This document shows, in pieces, positions 1-10,070 of a stretch of 64,000 nt of DNA (positions are counted from its first letter, which is position 1; each line of letters begins with the position of its first letter). Source of the DNA: Ascarosepion bandense (Eukaryota > Mollusca > Cephalopoda > Sepiida > Sepiidae); the NCBI GenBank assembly GCA_037127315.1, contig JBBBDQ010000347.1:3339926-3403925 (forward strand). Direction: 5' to 3'. A program made the position numbers and the translations under genes. Under the pieces are notes generated by a model. It worked only from the letters and a program-made list of their open reading frames with translations, did no database searches and had not been told where the DNA came from.

Positions 1-111
1 GAAAAAATATTCAATAATAAAAGAAGGCAGTAAATACAAACAATATTTACATTTAGTAGATTCTATAGAAAAGCAAAGCATGAGCCAATAACCAACTATT
101 GTGGCAAAAAT

Positions 112-997
112 ATGAAAATGAAAGCCAAGGATAAAGCTCTTGAACAGATGAAACAACGCTGGCAAGACAAACCTCTGCATAGCCAATATCCAGAACGTGC
201 CAATAAATGCAATATTGATAAAGATAATACTCATCGATGGTTACGTGCATCTGGATTAAAGTCTGAGACTGAAGGCTTTATTCTTGCAGCACGAGACCAA
301 AATCTTTTCACTTGGAACTTTCAGGCAAATATTATACATAATAATGTGGATCCAAAATGCAGGTTCTGTGATAAATACCAAGAAAGAATAGACCATCTAA
401 TCTCAGAATGTTCTGTACTTACCCCAAATAAATATAAAAATCGTCACGATAGAGTGGGGCAATATTTACATTGGACAATATGCAAACACTATGGAAAATA
501 TGTAAACAAACACCGGTATGAACAACACCCAGCACCGGTTACAGAAACTAGAGATACTGTATAATAATAGGCCGGATATTATTGTTGAAAACCAGAAAGA
601 AAAAAACTTGCCTAGCATCCAAGGAATTCGAAAAACTGTCAAATTAAAAAGACCTGGAAACTGAAATAGAAAAAATGTGGAAAGTGAAAACAATAATCAT
701 GCCATTGATAGTACGTGCACTTGGAATGATAAAAAAATGGAACAAAACAACACATTGAAAGAATCCCTGAAAACCCAAGATTAAGAGATATACAAAAAAT
801 GTATTGTTGAGTACAGCCCACACAGTAAGGACAACTTTGTCTATGTAACGATATGGATGATAGGGGAGATATAAAAAAACATTAAATGGAGCCATAACAA
901 CACACCACGACCTTAGGTCTTCCCGCAGACTTGGTTGGTAGCGCGACCATAGCAGAAATCGAAATATGATGAAAGATGACACAATAATAATAATAAT

Positions 998-1040
<43 letters not shown>
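112..1040 (+). pseudogene. LINE-D copy 1: C-terminus of a restriction-like-endonuclease non-LTR retrotransposon, with (AAT)n tail
   Basis: An open stretch of about 150 codons from 112 resembles the C-terminal region of non-LTR retrotransposon polyproteins of the R2/NeSL type. Visible: a WLRASGLKSETEGFILAARDQ-like linker, then a zinc-binding knuckle CRFC...HLISEC near residues 83-99 (CCHC). Just after the first stop (about 570) the frame resumes with RPDIIVENQKEK, the start of the PD...D restriction-like endonuclease motif, but its second half is deleted. The 3' UTR then runs into an (AAT)n tract at about 980-1040. Family role: the RT plus endonuclease copy the element RNA into a nicked target. 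This copy is dead (truncated 5', stop, endonuclease deletion). The family name R2/NeSL-like rests on motif order and is inference. Confidence 0.7.
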
Positions 1041-1043
<3 letters not shown>

Positions 1044-1488
1044 TGTGCAATCACTATTGAAAATATGTAAACAAACACGGGTATGAATATCACTCAGCAC
1101 CGGTTACAGAAATAGATGTCACCATTTTTGGGATTACACTACAGAGAGAAAAATTGAAGGCAATAGGCCGGACATTATAGTTAAAAACCAAAAAGAAAAA
1201 ACTTGCTTATTAATTCATATGGCTTGTCCAGCGGATTGTAACAAAGCAAGCAAGGAATTCGAAAAACTGTCAAAATCCCAGCTTAAGAGATATACAAAAA
1301 ATTGTCTTGTTGAGTACAGCCCACACACTAAGGAGAATTTTGTCTATGTAACGCTAGGGATGTTATGGGAGATAGAAAAAGAACATTAAATGGAGCCATA
1401 ACAAAACTCCACGACCTGCTTTAGGTCTTTCCGCAGACTTAGTAGGTAGTGCGACTGTAGCAGAAATCGAATTATGGTGTAAAATGAC

Positions 1489-1520
<32 letters not shown>
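1041..1520 (+). pseudogene. LINE-D copy 2: 5'-truncated endonuclease end and 3' UTR, (AAT)n tail
   Basis: Starts within the region equivalent to about 475 of copy 1 (tgcaa-cactat-gaaaatatgtaaacaaac) and keeps the restriction-like endonuclease segment: RPDIIVKNQKEK, then LLIHMACPAD. In related proteins the residue before MACP is the second acidic metal ligand (LLIDMACP). Here it is histidine, so the active site looks broken. The 3' UTR (crcca-taacaacacnacgacctgc...) is shared with copies 1, 3 and 4 and ends in (ATA)n at 1489-1520. Confidence 0.65.
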
Positions 1521-1532
1521 TGTTATTTATTA

Positions 1533-1800
1533 TTATTATTATTATGTCATTTTTCATCATATTTCGATTTCTGCTTTGGTCTCACTACCAACCAAGTCTG
1601 CGGGGAGACCTAAGGCAGGTAGTGGCGTGTTGTTATGACTCCATTGCATGTTTTTCTATCTTCCCTATCATCCCCAGCATTACATAGATAACGTTTTCCT
1701 TAGTGTGTGGGCTGTACTTAATAAGACAATTTTTTGTATATCTCTTAAGCTGGGGTTTCCAGGGATTCTTTCAATGTGTTGTTTTGTTCCATTTTTTTAT
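1533..1800 (-). mobile_element. LINE-D copy 3 (3' UTR only, inverted)
   Basis: The reverse strand carries the LINE-D 3' end: frame remnant SLKRYTKN-like, the conserved spacer, the GCAGAAATCGAAATATGATG box and an (AAT)n tail. It lies tail-to-tail with copy 2, so the two 3' UTRs form inverted arms of about 230 bp around the short AT-rich centre at 1490-1545. Confidence 0.65.
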
Positions 1801-1801
1801 C

Positions 1802-1848
<47 letters not shown>

Positions 1849-2225
1849 TTGAAAACTATCAAAATATAAAGTCCTAGAAACTCAAATAAAAAAATATAGA
1901 CATTGAAAACAAGAATAGTACCATTGATAGTTGCGCTTGGAATGATAAGAAAAAAACACACACACAACCGCACATTGAAATAATCCCTGGAAATCCCAGC
2001 GAACGAGATATACAAAAAATTCTTGATAAGTACAGTTCACACACTAAGAGGAACTTTGCCTATGTAACGCTAGTGATATTCTGGGAGGTAGGAAAACAAA
2101 TTAAATGTTGCCATAACAACACACTACGACCTGCCTTACGTCTTTCCGCAGATTGGTAGCTTGTGTGACTATAGCAGATATCGAAATATGATGAAAATAA
2201 TAATAATAAAAAATCAATACTTTTT
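1801..2225 (+). mobile_element. (ATT)n tract and LINE-D copy 4 (3' end)
   Basis: An (ATT)n tract at about 1805-1845 is followed by another plus-strand LINE-D 3' end (1850-2215). It has the same order of blocks as copy 1, from the ctggaaactcaaat segment through the cacacta-cgacctgcctta block, and ends gaaatatgatgaaaa-(taa)n. Confidence 0.6.
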
Positions 2226-2242
2226 TATCTTTTTTATATTTT

Positions 2243-2548
2243 GTGCGTTGTGGTGCAGTGGATATAGATAAGTCGGAATGACAAATCGGGGATCCGAGTT
2301 CGAATTCCAGTTGGATTCCTAGCATTCACTTACGCACAAATACCATTGGGAAAAGTATTAATTATCTCTTCCCTCCAGTTATGGTTTAAGTAATAAGACA
2401 GGTTGGGTTCTATAGCCTTGGCTGGCAACCAGTACCGCAGAAAGCAATGACAACCTACTGCGGGATAATCTTCTGCCCATTTAGTCACGTCTCTTTCGAG
2501 ACATAATCGTTCAAATCGTGCATCCCGTATGGCACTTGACTGACTGAT
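2243..2548 (+). mobile_element. Ceph-SINE-like copy S1 (near full length)
   Basis: tRNA-derived head with an A box (tgtggtgcagtgg type) and B box GTTCGAATTCC. The shared body follows: ...gggttctatagccttggctggcaacc... and the 3' domain with a cgagacata hairpin, ending cacttgactgactga. The same architecture recurs about thirteen times in this window. Pol III promoter boxes are seen directly. The Ceph-SINE assignment is from memory of the family and would need a library search. Confidence 0.8.
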
Positions 2549-2640
2549 ATGCTGAGTAGAAAATGTCATAAAGCTATTCCTCACCTTAGGTCTTTTGTTT
2601 GAACCCGAAAGGAAATGTGTATACAAGAGAAATTAACGGA

Positions 2641-2682
<42 letters not shown>
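2641..2682 (+). repeat. (AAT)n microsatellite
   Basis: About 14 AAT units. The flanks do not show a LINE-D 3' end as clearly as the earlier tracts. Confidence 0.9.
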
Positions 2683-2684
<2 letters not shown>

Positions 2685-2811
2685 CCACCACAAATTCTGT
2701 TTTGCTTGACATGTTAATGATTTAATTTTTACAAAAATGCTCAGTGGAAAATGTCATGATGTTATTTCAGATCTTAGATTTCATTTTGGGACTCGGAATA
2801 AAATTTGTATA

Positions 2812-3678
2812 CAGGGGTGTGCACTACAATCCGGAAAAACAGATGCTGAAAGTAAAATTGTATTTATTCAGAATGACAAGTTTTTACATGACAATTGCTT
2901 TATAACATTGTTGCCTAATGTTTCCTCTACCATATTATTCAATCCAGCCCTCTCCAGCTTCTATCACAGCCTCAACACGATACCAAAACCTCCTACAGGC
3001 GTTGTCCACGGCCTCGATGATGGCGGTCCTCAGGGAATCAACAGTATTGAGCGCACATTTATTGGATTGTCTCTCAAGTACACCATATAGGTAATAGTCG
3101 CAAGGATTCGTGTTTGGTCTCCTATGGGGGCCAGAACTCCTTTGACCAGAACTTGTCCAGATTCTCGTCACAACAAGCCTGGACCAAATTGGACGCATGA
3201 GCAGAAACTCTGTCCTGTTGAAAGAGTCATGGCTTTGGCGCAGCTACATGAACAATCCATGGCTTTACAACATTCTTCATGGCATCCAGATAGACATACT
3301 TCGTCACAGTCTGACTTTCGTCAAGGAAGTGGGGCGTCTTTGTTTCTCTTACGAATTTTGGATCGGTCCTGTGTTTTTCTCTGAGGAGTCAGGGACTCAA
3401 CCCCAGCCTCACCAGACTCTTTGAATGTCTTGGCAATGTTGTACACGGTTGATTTTGGGAAATGAAAAACCCAACAATCTCTTTGGGCGTGCGGCCACAA
3501 CATAGAGTCACAATACTTGCAGTACGGCGATCGAGTTGATTGAACGTTTTGCCTAATTTGTTCTTAATTCAACAGATTATTGTCATACAAATTTGAAACA
3601 AGAAAAAAATAATATATTTAGTATGGTTGTCATTTTATGTCAAGTTAAAGTTAGTCCTGAGTGTAGCGCACACCCCTG
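2812..3678 (-). mobile_element. Tc1/mariner-superfamily transposon, 867 bp, inactive
   Basis: Flanked by TA on both sides (2810-2811 and 3679-3680). Terminal inverted repeats begin CAGGGGTGTGCRCTACA and match at 20 of the first 23 positions. The minus strand encodes transposase pieces in the right order. An N-terminal helix-turn-helix piece at 3503-3321 reads KSTVYNIAKTFKESGEAGVES. A C-terminal piece at 3198-2935 reads NTNPCDYYLYGVLE followed by FWYRVEAVIEAGEGW, the usual end of these proteins. The central DDE region is mostly lost and the two parts lie in different frames. Superfamily is well supported; the exact clade is not. Confidence 0.85.
2935..3503 (-). pseudogene. Tc1/mariner-type transposase pseudogene
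   Basis: Residual transposase inside the element at 2812-3678. Upstream on the minus strand (3503-3321) is a helix-turn-helix of the kind that binds the element's TIRs, followed by a basic segment KTQDRSKIRKRNKD. Downstream (3198-2935) is the end of the catalytic domain, with the P-x-D-Y-Y-L-Y-G-V motif that follows the catalytic Asp/Glu in this superfamily. About 120 bp between the two are out of frame and no intact DDE/D triad can be read. Such proteins cut and paste the element at TA sites; this one cannot. Confidence 0.75.
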
Positions 3679-3716
3679 TACAACAGGCATCAAAGGAATT
3701 AATAATATTAATAATA

Positions 3717-4010
3717 TTAAGAAGAAGAAGAAGAAGAAGAAGAAAAAGAAGAATAGGGTTAAATCTTGAAAATAGTGGAAAAGTTGACAGAACTACCGCC
3801 ACCCCAGCAACAAGAAAACTGGAATTAGAAGCGAACAAGAAAATTAGGCCAGATGCATATAGAAAACAGCTGGAGCAGAAAGCATCTACACAGCCAGCTC
3901 CTTCTCCGAAGCAAAAAATGCTGTTGTGGAGCAGTTCGTGTACGAATCACGACTTAAAGCGGGAATGTCAAATGATTTATTCTTGCTGCCTAGGACCATA
4001 ACTAATGTGC
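3717..4010 (+). other. (AAG)n tract and unassigned sequence
   Basis: An (AAG)n tract at 3719-3756 follows an AATATT-rich stretch. Sequence from 3757 to about 4010 stays open (KLELEANKKIRPDAYRKQLEQ-type) but I recognise no domain; it may be a retrotransposon remnant. Confidence 0.4.
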
Positions 4011-4017
4011 TGTTTAA

Positions 4018-4640
4018 TACTCAGTCAGTCAGTTAGGGGTCATAGTAATACACTCTGGATCATTCATGTCCCTTTCGATCCAGATCTATACAGAAGATTT
4101 TCCCCCAATAGGATGCGATTTCTTTCTGCAATAGACTGGTTGCTAGCCAAGGCTGTAGAACCCAACCTCTCCTGCTATTTATCAATCAGGCAGTCAAATG
4201 CTATTCCTGATACACGCTTGGACTATCATGTCTTTTTCAATCCATGACTGACTAAGCAGAAAATTTTCCCACAGTGAGTTGCCATTTCTTCCAGCAGTAG
4301 ACTGGTTGCCAACCAAAGCTGTAAAACCCAGTCTCTCCTGCTGTTTATCAGTCAGGTAGTCAAATGATACACGCTTGGAAGATGAATGTCTTTTTCAATC
4401 CATGATTAACTAAGCAGAAAATTTTGACGCAATAGGTTGCCATTTCTTTCTGCGGTAGACTGGTTGCTGACCAAAGCTATAGAACCCAATCTGCCCTGCT
4501 GTTCAAGACATAAGTAAAGGGAGAAGAGAAGGATTAATACCTTTCTCAATAGTACTTTAGCGTAATTGAATGCAACTGGAATTCGAACTCGACTCTCTGG
4601 TTTCTTTATTTCGAGCCGATATCATTTGCACCACAACCTA
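4018..4640 (-). mobile_element. Ceph-SINE-like copy S2 with triplicated 3' domain
   Basis: The minus strand carries a SINE head (B box at about 4577-4590) and body. The stretch containing the ctgc-gtagactggttgc block and the downstream tgactgac/gatacacgcttgg block is present three times in tandem: about 4350-4505, 4183-4349 and 4018-4182, units of about 160 bp. Other copies in the window have this segment once. Confidence 0.75.
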
Positions 4641-4649
4641 CATCCAACC

Positions 4650-4900
4650 AAGTTCCAATCAACTAATGCTTAATAGTATGAATCCTAAATGTATATTCTG
4701 TAACTATTTCATTGAAATCATTGGCTACCTTATCTCAGAATGTTTAATGCTCACAGCCTGTGAATGCAAAAGCCGTCAATATCTGTATTGGAGAATATGT
4801 CATCACTACTGAATACAAACAGCAGCAAACTAATATGAAAATTGCCCTGAATCAACAGTCAAGGGAGCAGTTAATATCTTCCTCTGGAACCGTTTATAAC
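4650..4900 (+). pseudogene. LINE-D copy 5: zinc-knuckle fragment
   Basis: Translation includes NPKCIFCNYFIEIIGYLISEC. It lines up with the CCHC knuckle of copy 1 (DPKCRFC...DHLISEC), but the zinc-binding His is replaced by Tyr. It continues with a YLYWRICHHY motif equal to YLHWTICKHY of copy 1. Short and decayed. Confidence 0.6.
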
Positions 4901-4932
4901 GACCTTGTTAAATAATACGAGCAAATCTCATA

Positions 4933-5212
4933 TCAGTCAATCAGTGATATACGTGATACACGCTCGTGCGATCATGTTTCGAAAGATACGTGACTGACTC
5001 AGTAAAAGATTTTTTTGTCGGTTGCCATTAATTTCAACAGTAGACTTGTTGCCAAACAAATCTATAGAACCCAATCTGTCTTGCTCTTTAATCCATATCT
5101 GGAGGGGAAAGCGATGGATTAATATCTTTCCCAAGTATATTTGCGCGTAAGTAAATAGAACGAATTCAAGTGGAATTCGAACTCGACTCTCTGATTTCTC
5201 CTTCCAAGCCAA
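4933..5212 (-). mobile_element. Ceph-SINE-like copy S3 (head truncated)
   Basis: The minus strand has the 3' domain, body and B-box region (gaattcgaactcgac on plus). The far 5' end, including the A box, is missing and abuts a LINE-B 3' remnant. Confidence 0.7.
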
Positions 5213-5224
5213 TAGGGGAAAAGC

Positions 5225-5461
5225 TTCTTAGCATGCATTTGTTGCAATCGAGATTGTCATTCTTGTGTAGGCTTTTACAGCGATAACAGATGCTGCACTA
5301 CAATTAGCAGGTGTGTTTGAATACGCAGAAGGTTATTATGGCTCTCATTCACTTGCCCAGTTACCCAGAATAAACACTTTTCTCCGACTGCAACAGCTTC
5401 ATTGGCTAAGACATATAAGCCATATACTGGATAAGAAAATTCCAGAGTTCTTTATGTACGG
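5225..5461 (+). pseudogene. LINE-B fragments: C-terminal Cys/His tail and RT-distal region
   Basis: Position 5232-5292 encodes CICCNRDCHSCVGFYSD, a decayed form of the Cys/His tail (HSRxxLYSHxRRC type) that ends one group of non-LTR retrotransposon proteins. Next to it, 5313-5461 encodes LQQLHWLRHISHILDKKIPE and FFMYG, the region upstream of that tail in the same family. So parts of two copies are juxtaposed in the same orientation. The second continues at 6189 on the far side of the hAT-like insertion. Confidence 0.6.
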
Positions 5462-6188
5462 CAGGTGTCGGCGACTCATTCGACTCCGTGGACCGGATCG
5501 TGTTATAATGACGGGTCGCGGGCCGGACGAAGGCCATTAATAAGATTAAGGAAAATCACATATGCAGACCCCTCTCAACCTAAATATTTAAAACCATAAT
5601 GAAAATAAACATTGAGAAATCAGAAAAGCAAGTGAAAATCTAAAATTAAAAAACACCTAAGAAAAATTACTTTTCCTCAAGGAACGTCAAAATTCTTCAA
5701 AGTGAAAAGAATCAACAGAAGTGAAATGGATGAAATTATGATGTTATTAAAAATTATATTTTGTTCATATTCGGGAATCAAAAATTGCAATATATTTTAT
5801 ATTTTCTGGGTTTTCTTTCAATTTTCAAACAAATTACTAAAACGAAACAAAATCCTGAATTTATTTCTTTTCTAATAAGTAAATGCAAAGAGCACTGATT
5901 ACATTCATTTGAGTTTTTATTTCGGTTATTTAAAATTACTTTTTATGTTTATTTTTTTATATTTTTTATGCAGAAATGGAGATGATTGGATTTTGATCGT
6001 GTTTTCGCGGTCATAGTAGTCAAATTCGGTTGAGTGGATCAGAGGAAGATAACAGCAGGACTTTTGTTGAATTCGAAAGCCCCGTCTCTCATATTAAAAA
6101 TAGAGTCTTTGGTAAACAGGTTCGCGGGCCAGACAAAATGCCTTCGCGGGCCGAATCCGTCCAGCGGGCCGTAGGTTGCCGACTCTTG
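5462..6188. mobile_element. hAT-like non-autonomous DNA transposon with 8-bp target duplication
   Basis: The ends read CAGGTGTCGGCGAC and, on the reverse strand, CAAGAGTCGGCAAC (11 of 14 identical). Subterminal gcgggcc-type repeats lie near both ends (about 5518 and 6122-6170). Flanking octamers atgtacgg (5454-5461) and atctacag (6189-6196) match at 6 of 8 positions, as expected for an aged hAT 8-bp duplication. Removing the insert plus one octamer restores the reading frame of LINE-B. No transposase is seen inside; the interior is AT-rich. Confidence 0.7.
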
Positions 6189-6445
6189 ATCTACAGGGAA
6201 CTGGCCACCAGCAAGAGAGCACGAAGGGGATGGCATCCCCGTTTCCAGGACGTCTGCAAAATGAATCTGAGTCGATGGACATGACAATCGAGAGGTAGGA
6301 GAGATGTCGCCAACGATCTCGCTTGAGGGAAAGAAAATAATATAACCACATCAGGGGAGAGCTTCTTCACATTCATTCGTTGTAATCGAGGTTTCCCACT
6401 CCCGCGTGTGCCTGTATAGCCATAATAGACGCTGCGCCGCTATCA
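6189..6445 (+). pseudogene. LINE-B fragment, right half
   Basis: Encodes IYRELATSKRARRGWHPRFQ then DVCKMNLSRW, matching the ELATGKRxRGRPxLRFxDVCKRDL block found near the C-terminus of many animal LINE proteins. About 6390-6440 gives HSRVCLYSHNRRC in another frame, the terminal Cys/His tail. Continuation of the fragment ending at 5461; frameshifted. Confidence 0.65.
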
Positions 6446-6689
6446 GCAGCTGAGACACAATTCTTTAGTTGTTTTTTTTTATAAGCAAAAACCGTCATGC
6501 AAAATATTCTATGCTTCTGTGTATTATTTCTATACTTTGGACATGTTTGAACGTATTTATTATAACAGAAATTTAAAACGAAAGAGCAATCTGAAGAAGA
6601 GAAAAATACTATGACATGGCACGTAAGTATTGGACAAACTCTTCACATATGTCGACAAGATGTGATGTGTTAAAGTTCTGACAACGAAT

Positions 6690-6854
6690 ACTGTAGGCGG
6701 AATATCAGGTTACAAATTAGAGATGTCTACATCAACCATGTGCAGAAGTTGAAATATCTTAAAAGTATTTTTCATCGAGAGCCGACCACGCATTTGAGGA
6801 GCCAAAGAAGTATTCAAGATTATCAAGCTGCTGACAAATCGAAAAATTTCGTTA
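6690..6854 (+). pseudogene. LINE-C fragment 1 (RT, connection region)
   Basis: Reads VYINHVQKLKYLKSIF and then KEVFKIIKLLTNRKISL in two frames. This corresponds to the KQVxKFKYLGSxLTEDG...KLLTxRKISLETK block of LINE-C. It is cut by the Helitron-like copy that starts at about 6855. Confidence 0.5.
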
Positions 6855-7350
6855 TTTGAACTTATTTATAAATGAAACGTTGTCTGTGTGTGTGTGTATG
6901 TGTGTGTGTCTGTGTCCGTTACCTATAGACTCCAAAACAGCTAAACCGATTTTCTTGAAAATTTACACAGTTGTTCTATAAGCGTCCGCGAGTGTTCTTA
7001 GCTAAGTTTTGTGTCGAGGTACCCCCGATAAATATCGAAAATAGATAATCGAAAAAATCGTGTTATAGAAGGACTGGTCGGATTTTAATCAAATTTCATA
7101 CATTCATAGACAAAGACATAAGAAACGATATTCAGAAGTTTCAAGGTTGCAGTTCTTACAATAGTGCAAAAAATCGATAATATATATATATATATATAAG
7201 GCAAGATGTTTGTGTGTGTGTCTCTTTATCTGCCTGTATGTCTGTATTTTTTCAGCCCTTTTATTTTAATTTTTGCTTTGGGTTTGGCTCTAAGTAGCTA
7301 TAATTGTAGTTCTTAGTCTCAACCATGATAGCATTTACTCAGGGGTCTTA
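6855..7350 (+). mobile_element. Helitron-like copy H1 (3' truncated)
   Basis: Shares with copies H2-H5 the blocks aacttatttataaatg, (TG)n, tccgttac-tatagactcc, gctaaaccgattttcttgaaaatttacacagtt, the ATCGATAAT box, (AT)n, and gtttgtgtgtgtgtctxttatctgcctg. It stops at about 7350, before the 3' terminal hairpin. Confidence 0.65.
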
Positions 7351-7374
7351 TTTCGTTTATTATTTATGTGAGCC

Positions 7375-8125
7375 TGTCTACCCCAAAGCCTTCTAAGGAT
7401 ATTAATATCTAATATTGCAATCTCGTCGGGGTCTGCTGCTTTGTTTCTGTTCAGTTTGGTCATTGCCGACTCGACATCGGTTTTTAATCTTTCTTGGCTA
7501 TCCGTATTTTTGTGTATTGTTTGTTGCTCTCTCTTATCATGGAAGGGATCACCAATATACTCATCCCATCTCTGAAGTATTTTTTTCTTTTTCTAGGATG
7601 AGTACATCGTCTTTTGCTTTTATACATCCTGTTGCTGAGCAGGTGTTTTGTCCCTTTAGTTCCTTCATTATTTTATGCATATTACCATTATTTGTTGTGC
7701 TCAATCTCTCTACTTCGGCGCATTTGTCGTTGAGCCATCTTTCTTTAGCCTGTCTGCATTTGCTCCTTGTTTCCTTGAGTAGTTTCTTGTATTACGTTCG
7801 ATACGTTGACATTGTTTTTTTGTCTCTTTGCATCATGTCAAGAATCTCTTCACTGATCCACTCGTTTTTCTTCCGACGTGTTTTTCTTGGGATGATGTCA
7901 TTCGCTGATGTCACTACATTTTGAGTTTCTGCTTTCAATTTCTCCTTCGTATTTCGTTTTCACACTCTCCATAATATATTCACGAGTTTATTGTACTACA
8001 GTCTTAGGGCATGTTAGGTTTCTTTGCTCTCTTTAATTTTTTTTTTCTTATTTTACATTCAACAGGTTGGTGGTCTGTTCCGAATTCATCACCTGGGTAG
8101 ACTTTCAAGTCTTATTAATTAATCC
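7375..8125 (-). pseudogene. LINE-C fragment 2: endonuclease end and RT start, antisense
   Basis: Read on the minus strand. GDEFGTDHQPVECKIR (about 8085-8035) matches the conserved (S/T)DH motif closing the APE-type endonuclease domain. Then come KNEWISEEILDMMQRD, ERWLNDKCAEVERLS, TGCIKAKDDVLILEKEK, and after a frameshift DEYIGDPFHDKR and NRNKAADPDEIAILDINILR. The last is the NKAxGPDxI motif at the start of the RT fingers. Order and spacing fit an APE-type LINE. Several stops and frameshifts make it a pseudogene. Linking it to the LINE-C 3' fragments is inference, since no copy spans both. Confidence 0.75.
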
Positions 8126-8228
8126 ACTGCTGAAGCAGGAAAAGAGGTAGATTCATACCTGTTCGTAATAATATGTAAAACAAGAAATTATAATGCAGTT
8201 TACAAAGACGGGGATCATTTTTATATTA

Positions 8229-8336
8229 CAATCAATATATAAATTTATCCCTCATTTTTAACAATTTTTTTAGCTTTCCATCCATTAATATTCCAGAGAA
8301 TGTGGATAAATCTAAACTTATCTATGAATGGAACTT

Positions 8337-8372
<36 letters not shown>

Positions 8373-8641
8373 TGTATGTCCGTTACATATAGACTCCGAA
8401 ACGGCTGAACCGATTTTCTTGAAAATTTACACAGTTGTACTATAAGCGTCTGCGAGTGTTCTTAGCTAGGTTTTGGATCGAGGTACCCCCGATAAATATC
8501 GAAAATCGATAATCGAAAAACTCGGGTTATAGAAGGAGTGGTCGGACTTTAATCAAATTTGATACACTCATAGACAAAAAACATAAGAAACGATATTTAG
8601 AAGTTTCAAGGTTGTAGTTCTTACAATAGTGCGGAAAATCG

Positions 8642-8693
<52 letters not shown>

Positions 8694-9158
8694 GCAAAAT
8701 GTTTGTGTGTGCGTCTGTTTAACTGTCTGTATGTCTGTATTTTTTCAGCCCTTTTATTTTAGTTTTTGCTTCAGGTTTGGCTCTACGCAGGTATAATTGT
8801 AGTTTTTAGTATCAGCCATGATACCATTTACTCAGAGGACATATTTAGCTTTCAAAATTCAGTTTACGACGAAAAAACATATTTCATATCGATACCAGGA
8901 AATCAAAATTTGACTTATATCCATTCATTTTTCTTTCATTCTACGGTTTCGCTTTAACTGGAAATAGCTATTGCTTTTTAGTCTTTCGTGCCAACGTCCA
9001 AAGAGTCTGAGCTCCATGACCATGGATTAGTTTTAAAGCTTTCATTACACCCGAGCAACGCCGGGCTATACTGCTAGTCAATATATATTAATTTATACCT
9101 CATTTTTAACAAAGTTTTAGCTTTCTATAAATTAATATTCCAGAGAATGTCAATAAAT
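8229..9158. repeat. ~80-bp direct repeat flanking Helitron-like copy H2
   Basis: Sequence 8229-8310 (tcaatatataaatttatccc...aatgtggataaa) recurs, diverged, at 9079-9158 immediately after the last base of the element. This is far longer than any target duplication. Confidence 0.75.
8311..9078 (+). mobile_element. Helitron-like copy H2 (full length)
   Basis: Begins TCTAAACTTAT and ends with a short GC hairpin (cccgagcaacgccggg) followed by ctatactgCTAG, the typical 3' end of Helitrons (hairpin about 10 bp before CTRR). No terminal inverted repeats and no coding capacity: a non-autonomous copy of 768 bp. Contains internal (TG)n and (AT)n tracts that vary in length between copies. Confidence 0.75.
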
Positions 9159-9495
9159 TTAAAATACACGCCTTTCTCTCTAATCAAAATTTCATTCATT
9201 GATTGGCTTTGCACGTTATTTAAAGCCAGAACATATATTTTTAGAAAATTAGACGCATTTTATTTTATTTTTATTTTTATTTTTTTATTTTTTTTGGTAG
9301 GGGTTAATAATGATTTAATCATACAATGCTTAATAATTCATCCAGAGGATGATGCTAAGCAAGAAATTATAATGAGTATATAATGTGGATGATCAACTTC
9401 ATATTTCGATGAATATATCAACTTGTTTTCAAGCACTGATGAGTTTGTTTACCATTTTAAGTTTTGTTCAACCTTTATGGTTCTACCTTTAAGCA

Positions 9496-9797
9496 GATGT
9501 GCTTTGTGTTGCAGTGGATATCGACTCGGAACGACAAATCGGGGTGCCGAGTTCAAATTCCAGTTGAATTCCTTGCATGCACTTACGCGCAAATATCCTT
9601 GAGAAAGGTATCAATCGGTCTCTTCCCTCTAGTTATGGGTTAAATAATAGAACAGATTGGGTTCTATAGCCTTGGATGGCAACCAGTCTACCGCAGAAAG
9701 CAATGGCAGCCTACAGCGGGATAATCTTCTGCCTAGACGGTCATGTCTCTTTCGAGACATGATCGCCCAAAGCCTGTATCACGTATAGCACTTAACT
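9496..9797 (+). mobile_element. Ceph-SINE-like copy S4
   Basis: Head to tail present: gatgtgctttgtgttgcagtgg, a B box with one change (gttcaaattcc), body, ctaccgcagaaagcaatggc block and 3' domain. It ends in cacttaact and abuts LINE-A 3' UTR. Confidence 0.8.
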
Positions 9798-10070
9798 CCC
9801 TTGTTCCCTGTTTAGGATGTGGTTTCCGGCTTTCTCTTTTCCAATCTTTCCACTTTTCTTTTTTCTTTTTTCAATTGGAGTAGATAGATCTATCTATCGC
9901 CCGGTTCACACTCCACCCACGTCTATTGAACAGGTTAAGAGGCTCATCCCTTGTTCCCTGTTTAGGATGCGGTTTCCGGCTTTCAATCTTCTAGTCTTTT
10001 CACTCTTACGTAGCCCCCTGCACATCAGTGGCGTTGCCGCCTTGCTCGGGGTGATACGATTCTAAAAAAA
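9798..10070 (+). mobile_element. LINE-A 3' UTR with internal ~140-bp tandem unit, fragment
   Basis: Contains one and a half units of a tandem repeat (cccttgttccctgtttaggatg...caggttaagaggctca). The conserved LINE-A 3' terminus follows: cgtagccccctgcacatcag, tggcgttgccgccttgct, cggggtgatacgattctaaaaa. The same terminus occurs downstream of RT sequence at 27290-27352 and 31600-31665, which ties this UTR to LINE-A. Confidence 0.65.

Noticed and set aside
7415..7924. 169-codon plus-strand open frame
   Set aside because: The opposite strand carries recognisable LINE endonuclease/RT sequence over the same span, so this is its shadow.
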